Shown piece by piece: positions 48,430 to 64,000 of a stretch of DNA of 64,000 bases. Source of the stretch: Xiphophorus maculatus (Eukaryota; Chordata; Actinopteri; Cyprinodontiformes; Poeciliidae); assembly GCF_002775205.1 (NCBI RefSeq), contig NC_036458.1, positions 620,983 to 684,982 on the forward strand, written 5' to 3'. Below the pieces are notes generated by a model, which made no database searches, was not told where the DNA came from, and worked only from the letters and a program-made list of their open reading frames with translations. Position numbers and translations under genes: made by a program. Numbering within the stretch: position 1 is the first letter of the stretch; each line of letters begins with the position of its first letter.

Positions 48430-48844
48430 GGGGCAGGGTAAAGGGTCGACCCAAACACCCGGTGCCGGAACAGACTGGAGGCCTGTGCACGGGTCCAAAC
48501 CGATCCGAACGGACCCACAGAGGTTCTGATGGGAATGTGGAGGAACGCTGAGCTGGAACGTTTCAGGAAGCAGCTCAGGGTGTGTGTGTGTGTGTGGCTG
48601 AATCAGCAGCTGACGAGGGGTGCCGTGATTGGTCGAAGGGAGGGAGTGTTCAGGAAGGTCAAAGGTCATTTACAGTAAACTACAGGTATATACACACACC
48701 CATAAATGTACAGAGAACGAATATGTACATGCTCAGGGTTGCTAAGTTTCACCAAGTCTCCTCCGAGGAAGAGCTGCTCCTCCTCTTCCTCACCTGCTTG
48801 TAGTGTAACACGGGCGGAGGCGGGGCTTAAAGCAGTCATATGAC
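46327..48844 (-). other. fbxl19 3' UTR and flank
   Basis: No protein gene is recognised here. Sequence from 48844 down to about 47045 is the likely fbxl19 3' UTR, holding interrupted (CA)n runs near 48375-48430 and 48579-48597. The 132-codon plus frame at 46935-47333 has no recognisable domain and is antisense to the putative UTR. Sequence from 46327 to about 46400 is the displaced continuation of the kpnb1 promoter flank beyond the LINE. Confidence 0.5.
47065..47070 (-). terminator. Candidate fbxl19 poly(A) signal AATAAA
   Basis: On the minus strand the context is acaatgatgaataaagaag. It gives a 3' UTR of about 1.8 kb. Another AATAAA at 46655-46650 is an alternative. Confidence 0.5.
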
Positions 48845-56463
<7,619 letters not shown>

Positions 56464-56478
56464 CCCCCAACAAGTCAG

Positions 56479-59400
56479 CTGCACACAGAGAGAGAGAGAG
56501 ACGGGTCAGAACCAGACTCCAGTCGGGCCCGGCCTGCAGTCTTCCAGAACCTCAGGACTCCTGCAGCTGGCTGCACGATGTGAGGAAAACATAAAACACG
56601 TTAAAGTTGCGAAGGCTCTGCAGAGACGGGAGGCAACATGAACTCAAGTTTGGTTTAACATTTAGTGCTACTATAAATATTATGATGGAAAATATATTTT
56701 TAGGAAAATGTTTTACAGTCACACTTTCATCTGACCCAGGATTTATACCAACAACCTGCGTTTAGTCAGATTTCACTTTACTGACATTTATTGATGCTTT
56801 GTGGAACAAAAAGTGGAGAAAATATAAAAAATAACATTTTTGATCAAAACTTCTGTTTTTTTTAGTGTAACTGAAATGCATCATAACAACAAATCCAATT
56901 CTTAAGAAATATTTCATAATAAATGAGAAACGATGCGATAAATAACATCCTGCCGCTCCGATTGGGCCCGTCAGAACCAGACGCTAACAGAGAAGCAAGT
57001 GGATCCCATCAGAACCTCCTGGACGTGTAGAACCCAAATAGAACCCAAACAGATGCCTTCAATGGCCGCTGAGTCCATCCGATCACTGTCATCATGGCAA
57101 CCGCAGCAGACTGACCCGACCAGCACGGTTTTATACATCCGCCAGCATGAGCTCGAGTTCTGGGTGTGAATGGTTTCGGTTCTGTTGAAAAACTCTGGGT
57201 CAATCAGAACCGGGTCTGTTTCCTGGTTCTGAAGGCTTTAAAACACTTCAGGTCAGAACCAGAATTAATATTCAAGATCCAGTTTCCATAAGAGATCATT
57301 TGTTCCAGAAATGATTAGATTGATTGGTTAGTTCTGCTGACTCACATATTAAAGATAATCTAGATTTTCCTTTCCGAGCACCAAAGAATGACATTGTTCT
57401 GTTGCCCTGCAGCCCCGCATCATGACACCTCCTCCTCCATGCATCATTCAGTCAGAGCGGTAAACAGAGGAGAAACGACCCGAGTCAGCACAGTTATGGT
57501 TTGGATCAGACCGGCTCTGATTGGGGCTCACACCGCTCCAGGTCTCTTCTTCTATGGTTTTCACTTCCTGCTGATCGTCTTCCTCAACCTGAGAGCTTCA
57601 GAACTTCAGAGTTCACAGAGCTGGACTCTGAGGAAATGTTCCGGCAGCCATGTTAGTCAGGGCAGCAGTCAGGTGTGTTACAATCCGTTCCAACTCAATT
57701 CTGATTGGACGCTGCTGCAGGTGACAGGAAGAATGAAGACTGGTTTCCTCTGGTTCTGACAGACCATAATGATCCAGCACCAGGCCCGGCAGGCATTGCG
57801 GAGCATTGACCGCCTACAGAGTCAGCCGTGCCCCCCCTGGACTGGAAGCTGTTTTTATTTTTACCTCAGAGTGGCCAACTTTCTGTTATTCCTATCTTTA
57901 TTTGATACAGTAGAGGCTTCTGCACGTCCCATATCTGTGCCTTCCATCACTTTTTTCAGCCATTAAAACTGTTTAATCCGTTGTTAACATGTCGTGACAC
58001 GTTTTTCCGAGCCATCTTTAAACACAACATGAGTGCTAAAACACTAGCTGGGTTTACACCTGTGGCAGCGAAGGAGACCTGCTGCTGCTGCACAGAGCTG
58101 CTCAGGTGTGTTAGGATCATGGCAGCAAACCAGTAAACGCAAAGAACATTGCAGTTTTTCTCCCAAACTAACAGAATGAGTAAAGCTGTTGGATGCAGCT
58201 AATGTTAGCTAAAAGATGACTAGCTAACACCAATACAGCACCTTTATCTTGTTAACTAGTAGCCCGTCCGCTGCTGGTGTTCATGTTCAAAAGTTGGTAG
58301 TACTTGTTACCTTCACTTGAGTAACTTTTTGGGAAAACATTTTTACAGTTTTACGTCACTGTACTGTTGTAATTTACTTGAGTAATATTATTATTGCTAC
58401 ATAGATTCATTTTGCATTTAAAGAAATAAACTTCAGAGATTGGAAACATTAGATTTTTGCAACATATGAGCTAATGTTTTGAACATAAAACCTCAACATT
58501 TTATACATGTCACTGTTCACATCCATTGTTTATTTTGTATTAATAAACATGGTTATTTATCTGAAAGGTTACATAAAGGTTTGTTTACGTATTTACAGCA
58601 TTAATGATTACCGCAATAGATATAATAACAGCAATATTGATCATCTGGAAAAGTAAAAGCTGGTTTACCCTGCCCCCTCAAAATAAGTCGATTATTGATC
58701 AGAACCTGCAGCAGAACCCGCTCTGGAAGACCTCAGAGCCCAGAGTCTGCATTTCCCTCTGGTGAACCGAGCTTGGTTCTGAAACCAGACCCGGTAGAAC
58801 CAGCTGGGGTCTACCAGGGAGTCCAGGTCTTCACCCATCCCGGCCAGCTAGACCCTCCAGTAGAACCAGCAGCAGCAAGAACCACCATGAAGGAACATAA
58901 GGCTTTATAGCTGACTCGGTTCCTGGTGCTGACCCGGCTGCAAAACAGAACCGTCCACAGACCCAAACCCAGCAGCCAGTCCGCTTGGTCCCGTTGCTGT
59001 ACAACAATCTGCTTCTGTAGCAGCAAAGTGATCCAAACACGCCAGCAGGTTTCTCCCTCAATAAGCAACACTTTGTTTAAAATGTATTTTACGGTTACTT
59101 GTGTTTCTTTGATATTTAATTTGGTTTGATATTCTGAAGCACTGAAGTGAAACAAACATGAAATAAGAAATCAGGAAGGAGGAACATTATAACACCATCC
59201 TAATATTTATCCATAGTTTCCTGTATAAATATTTGACTTCCAAATGTTTCATGGGTTCAGCAGAAAAAAAATTTCAAGCAAAGCTTTTGTAGAAACAAGA
59301 GGTCTCACTTTAACAGAAACTGCAGGTTTAAACATGTTTGTTGTTCATTTAGTGAAGTTACTCACAGTGGCTAGAAGAACCAGAAATGTTACTCAAGTAC

Positions 59401-59987
59401 AAGTACAGTGCAGTAAAACTACTCCTAAAAATACATCTGATCCAAAAGGTATCTCCAGTTAAAGTAAGCAGTTACTACCAGCCTGGTTTTTATTCTGACA
59501 GTAACCAAGAGCTGCAGATTCACAGTGACTGTGTGTAAAACACAGCAGGTGTTAAATCAATTCCTATAAAGGCATCTAAATACAGCGTTAATGATTACCG
59601 CAATAGATCCAATAACAGCAATATTGATCATCTGGAAACCTGTTAGCTCCATGTTGGCAGCCAGGAATAATAAGGATCTGCTAACGGCTAACAGCTAGCG
59701 GGCTATAGCCGCCTCCATTCAGGCATCTGCACCGCTGCGCGAGTTATTGTGTTAATTGAACAATCACACACCTGTACCACACCTGTACAGACACCCAGTC
59801 CCTGTCCATAGACCCCATCCACACCTGCAGGAAAACACAACGGCAGAAATGCTAACGTGTTAGCAGGCTATTTACCCCCTGCGGCTGCTTCCTCCTTCAG
59901 GATCCCAACATTGATCAGCTGCAGCCGGGAAGGCAGAAGGGGGCGAGCCCCCGGCTGCGGACACACAGACACACGGCGGCCTCTCAC
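56479..59987 (-). other. fbxl19 5' intron, no other gene seen
   Basis: The stretch lies between the first coding exon and the probable 5' noncoding exon. Short frames (for example 57388-57759, 58695-58910 and 58811-59155) show no domains. Words such as cttgagtaactttttggg (about 58315) and gttactcaagtac (about 59389) are inversely related and may be the ends of a DNA transposon of about 1.1 kb. Confidence 0.5.
58595..59638. repeat. Separated 57-bp near-identical direct repeats
   Basis: The segment at 58595-58651 recurs at 59582-59638 with about three mismatches. Both include ttaatgattaccgcaataga and caatattgatcatctggaaa. The copies are 987 bp apart. Confidence 0.85.
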
Positions 59988-60440
59988 CTCTTCCTGCTAG
60001 CTCGCATGCTCCTCGCTGGCTCATTAGAATCGATATTAGCCAACAGTTAGCCGTTAGCTTCAGCTATTAGCCGTTAGCTTCAGCTCAGCGCTTCCTTGTT
60101 TGTTCCTCCGCGGGGCTGCTGCAGCTGCTCTGTGCTCCAGGCTGCTCCCTTCACTCGTGTCCCATCACGCTGGTTCCGCCGCTCCGCCGAGCTCCTGGGC
60201 CGGGCCAGCCTCACGGACCCGCGCGGGGGTCGAAACGTCTCAGTTGGTGAATTGATCGCTGTGGATAACGTGAAGGGCGCACCGCCGCTGAGGAGCTGGC
60301 GGAGTCGTGCCCATTCACTCCTCTCTCTCTCGGTCTCTCTCTTTCTCTGCAGTGAGAGTCTGCCTCGCTCTGCTCCTCTTTCTCCTGCGAGGCTTCAAAA
60401 AACACAAAAACACACTAACGCCTCGGTCTCACCAGCGCTG
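59988..60440 (-). promoter_or_regulatory. Probable fbxl19 CpG-island promoter and 5' noncoding exon
   Basis: A CpG-rich block on the minus strand ends in a strong donor, caggaagag followed by gtgagaggc (exon end 59988). A noncoding first exon here would join the acceptor at 56479. The transcription start, somewhere near 60100-60440, is inferred only. Confidence 0.5.
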
Positions 60441-61001
60441 CCTTCAACAACCCCGTGTAACCCTCCGCTAAAAAACTAGTCCTCGCGCATTAACATGAAT
60501 CAGTTAAAGCGCTGCGCGCGGCTTTTGTTCTCGTGTCTATTGTGTGTGGCGCCTGCTTGTTGCGTGTTGTGCGTAGTTTGGATCACCGCTGTTGTCAGCC
60601 AGCTTGTCACCTGTGACACGTTTCTAACCTCCGCATTGATTACATCACACAGGTGACCGAGGATGCCGCGTGCCGCTTCACCCTCGGAGCGTAACGACAA
60701 AAATATATAAATAAATGGTGGAACAAATGTAGTAAATAAAATATGGACAGGAAAACTGCGCACGCTCAACCTCTGCACGATGACGTCACATCGCAAGCAT
60801 GGAGTTTTGGGGTGTGTAGTTTTTTTTAACTTTACCCTAAAATAATGACTCAACTGATCAGTTTAAAATAAAGAACAATCAAAACATACTTAATAAAGAC
60901 AAAAAGTTGTGGAAATTGATAACGTAAATAAGGTTAAAAAAAATATATACTTTAGTAAATCAAAACACGGAACAATCCAACTTGGAAATAAATTGGTTTT
61001 A

Positions 61002-61046
<45 letters not shown>

Positions 61047-62173
61047 ATTTAAATAACATTCTTCAAAACACCCAAAAATACTACATATATAACGCAAAAT
61101 CAACAGAACAAAAATAAACGCAACAATTTTCACACTGTACAAGAATCTCCGGTGGTATATGGATTGTCTTTAATGGAAATTTCAAATATTGGCAAAGTTG
61201 ATACAAAGCAAATTAATTGAAATGTAGAACTAATAAGCCCAAAAGATAAGTAGTCCAAGAACAAGTGCTGGTGGAAACTTATAGGGTTTTCCATTTATCT
61301 TTAAAGTTTGATCTGAGAATAATATGAAACCTGGTTGAATCATTTTTTGGTTAAAAGTAAGAAAATCTGAAGAATTTACCAATTGTTGAACTTATTACTG
61401 TTACAAATCTGTGCTAATATGTTTGTCTCAAGATGTTATGTATTCAGTCAGTAGAGGAGCATGTATTTTTGTGTTATCATATACAAACCACCAGGAATGC
61501 AGATAAGCAGTTCGTACAACAAATATATTTCTAATGCAGCTGTATTTGATTTAAGGTTTGAACTGGTGCAAAAACTGTTACTGTTTATAATTCTGAGTTC
61601 AGCAACCTTTCTAGAAATTTGTAAAAACATCGAGTTTGGAAATCTTTACTTTTTTTCTTTTTTTTACAAAGTACCGACTAATCACTAAAATAAATGTACT
61701 TATTCTTAATCCTCACTGAAATTGGAAGGGATATGTAGATAATGCATCCAAGAATGTTGAGAACAAAGTAAAAGCCCTTTTTAGTTTAGACGGGTGGTGT
61801 AGACTGGGTTTTTACTGAAATTTCATTGGCTGAATGAAATTTCAGTCATTTGGCTGAGTGAAAAAGAATTTAATTCAGCCAAAACTGCAGCTACCTCCTT
61901 CCTTTGAAGGCTTTTCCAGTTAACGTTTCACCCTACCAATATGGTGGTCTCGCTGACGAGTCGCATCAGCGTCCATGGCTCCTCCCTGCCCGGCCTCTGC
62001 GCAGCTAACAAGCTAAGCTGGCTCGGCGGCTCGCAGCTTCTCTCGGTGTGGTTAGTTAGTTTGAGACGCACCGGCTCCATCCACAGTACGGTGCCCCTCA
62101 CAGCGATCTGGTGGAACATTCACGCCCGGCATAGGGACACCGAGTTCGGACATCAGCTTACAAACAGGTGAAA
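60441..62173. other. Spacer between fbxl19 and ube2m, with the ube2m 5' UTR/promoter at its right end
   Basis: AT-rich and without genes from about 60840 to 61900, including an (ATT)n run at 61002-61043. From about 61930 it becomes CpG-rich (gtctcgctgacgagtcgc and beyond), the likely ube2m promoter and 5' UTR. The 76-codon frame at 61941-62171 has no known domain and is probably UTR. Confidence 0.55.
61002..61043. repeat. (ATT)14 microsatellite
   Basis: Uninterrupted ATT trinucleotides, about 42 bp. Confidence 0.95.
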
Positions 62174-63496
62174 ATGATTAAGCTGTTCTCCCTGAAGCAG
62201 CAGAAGAAAGACGAGGAATCTGCTGGAGGAAACAGAGCCGGAGCCGGGGGGAAGAAAGCCAGTGCGGCCCAGCTCCGAATACAGAAAGGTGGGTCAGTAA
62301 CCCGACCGGGGCCCGCTTAGCTGCCCAGCGGGGCTTCCTGGCCGGGTACCGAGCAGTAAACAGCGGGTAAAAACAACCGCTCTGGAGGAGGATCAGTACG
62401 TCCAGGCCGGCTGTTGTTACCCAGGCAGGCTAACAGTTAGCCTGCCTGGGTAACCAGGAGCTAACGACTGCTAGCTCCCCCTGCCATAGTTAAAAACAAA
62501 CTGAGTCGGAGCTAAAACGTTCACACCCTGCTATAACTATACCCAACACCTGCCTAATCCCAGGTACCATGGAAACCTGGTTTAATCAGAGGCATTAATC
62601 TGTTAAAATGGTTTAATCAGAGGCTTTAACCAACTAACCTGGTTTAATCAGAGGTTTTAACCAACTAACCTGGTTTAATCAAAGGTTTTAACCAACTATC
62701 CTGGTTTAATCAGAGGTTTTAACCAACTAACCTGGTTTAATCAGAGGTTTTAACCAACTATCCTGGTTTAATCAAAGGTTTTAACCAACTATCCTGGTTT
62801 AATCAGAGGTTTTAACCAACTAACCTGGTTTAATCAGAGGTTTTAACCAACTATCCTGGTTTAATCAAAGGTTTTAACCAACTAATCTGGTTTAATCAGA
62901 GGTTTTAACCAACTAACCTGGTTTAATCAAAGGTTTTAACCAACTAACCTGGTTTAATCAGAGGTTTTAACCAACTATCCTGGTTTAATCAGAGGTTTTA
63001 ACCAACTATCCTGGTTTAATCAAAGGTTTTAACCAACTAACCTGGTTTAATCAGAGGTTTTAACCTTATTTAATCAAAAACCTGTTATTTGTGATTAAAC
63101 CAACTAACCTAAACCAGGTTTAACTTCTGATTAAGCCGGCTGTAATCACAGGTTTTAACCAGCTGTTGGAGGTCACGGGGCGTTTTGGTGAATCCTGACT
63201 GAACCAACATGTCTGCTCGGCCCGGTTCCACCGGGTTCTGACCGGCTGCTGGTTCTTCCTGAACATCATCACCTTTAATTCTGATGCTGTTACCACAGCG
63301 ATGATAAAACTCCAGATCTGTCCCTCCTGCTAACCTCCGTGTTTTCTGTTGTGAGCTGAAGCGCTGGGTTCAGGATGATGATGATGATGTTTGTGTTGCA
63401 GACATCAATGAGTTAAACTTGCCAAAGACGTGTGAAATCAGCTTCCCTGATGACGACGACCTCCTCAACTTTAGGCTCATCATCTCGCCAGACGAG
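62174..63496 (+). CDS. ube2m: NEDD8-conjugating enzyme UBC12 (UBE2M), first two coding exons; 3' part beyond window
   Basis: Exon 1 is 62174-62288 (starting [19 protein letters not shown], ending AAQLRIQK plus one base) and exon 2 is 63402-63496 ([15 protein letters not shown]-like, ending LIISPDE). The join is phase 1, with donor gtgggt and acceptor gttgcag. The N-terminal extension [12 protein letters not shown] is the segment unique to UBE2M that, in the family, docks the NEDD8 E1 and DCN1. The catalytic Cys lies in later exons outside the window. The enzyme transfers NEDD8 to cullins (with RBX1), activating cullin-RING ligases. Sequence from 63497 to 64000 is intron 2 with nothing recognised. 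Confidence 0.95.
62576..63069. repeat. 31-bp minisatellite, about 16 copies, in ube2m intron 1
   Basis: Units begin ctggtttaatcagaggtttt and end aaccaactaac. They vary at two main sites (cagagg or caaagg; ctaac or ctatc). The first two units are more diverged. Each unit contains ggttttaacc, a short palindrome with a 2-nt centre. Confidence 0.95.
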
Positions 63497-64000
63497 GTGA
63501 GTTCAGGAACTCTAACAGCATTAAAAACATGGACGATAACGTTTTGCTTTCTCATGATGTAATGGTAATATTAGTTTATTAATAATCACATTTTCTTGCT
63601 GCATCTGTAGTTTTTTCCAGTTCTTTATATTTTCCTTATTTTTTATGTTTCAGCCTTTTTCCTAACTGGATTAAATTTTGATTTTTCCTCTAATTCTTCA
63701 TCCAGCATCCCGTAATAATAATGGGACATGATGAAGATGATGATGATAATGTTTTCCTCATTCCTTGAACGTCTGATCTTTAACGAGCTTTTTGGTGACA
63801 TTCAATCCGGCAGCCATTTTGGTCTGGTCTCAGTCTCTCTGCTGCGTTCAGGGCACATCGGGACGTTGGAGCGTGCTGCATTGAATGTTCAGGGTTCCTA
63901 CTGAGTCCAGCAAAGTAAAGAATATCTTCCTGATGTTCACCTGGTGTAGGCGGGTTCCCAAACTGGTCTAAAATTCACTGATTGTTTATTCAAAACTTGT

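Noticed and set aside
48376-48430. Interrupted (CA)n runs as a CRISPR-like array
   Set aside because: Simple dinucleotide microsatellite in a vertebrate 3' UTR; no spacers.

Overview
The window is vertebrate nuclear DNA, almost certainly from a teleost fish. Its genes have many introns with GT-AG boundaries. It opens with a fish-specific NLR (FISNA-NACHT-LRR) gene and carries fish-type L1 elements, a tRNA-derived SINE family, hAT-like DNA transposons and many (TG)n microsatellites. I assembled exons by hand from splice sites, reading-frame phase and remembered family proteins. No alignment was run.

Layout. (1) 1-4825, plus strand: 3' part of an innate-immune NLR gene, comprising the end of a RING exon, one FISNA-NACHT exon, four LRR exons and a tiny last exon. 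(2) 4826-11694: intergenic repeat remnants, hairpins and the probable SOCS7 3' UTR. (3) 11695-21676, minus: complete socs7 coding region, nine coding exons, 846 aa, SH2 plus SOCS box. (4) 21677-26035: socs7 promoter, a DNA transposon with a perfect 8-bp target duplication, and a SINE. (5) 26015-40430, minus: complete kpnb1 (importin beta-1), 21 coding exons plus a last exon supplying only the final base of the stop codon, 876 aa. (6) 40726-46326, plus: a young, nearly intact 5.6-kb L1-type retrotransposon with target-site duplications, inserted about 0.3 kb upstream of the kpnb1 start codon. (7) 46327-60440, minus: fbxl19 (CXXC-PHD-F-box-LRR, 875 aa) with a likely 3' UTR and a distant 5' noncoding exon. 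(8) 62174 to the end, plus: first two coding exons of ube2m (NEDD8-conjugating E2), head to head with fbxl19.

Four of the genes touch ubiquitin-like signalling: the RING-bearing NLR, SOCS7 (SOCS-box cullin-5 adaptor), FBXL19 (F-box SCF adaptor) and UBE2M (which neddylates cullins). From memory, the human orthologues of socs7/kpnb1, fbxl19 and ube2m lie on three different chromosomes, so I read this as chance fish linkage rather than a functional cluster.

No wholly new gene system was found. The most interesting observations are the promoter-proximal young L1 whose ORF2 has no early ATG, an apparent L1 3' transduction in a socs7 intron, the intron-split stop codon of kpnb1, repeated use of UG-repeat tracts at 3' splice sites, and a higher-order minisatellite in ube2m intron 1.
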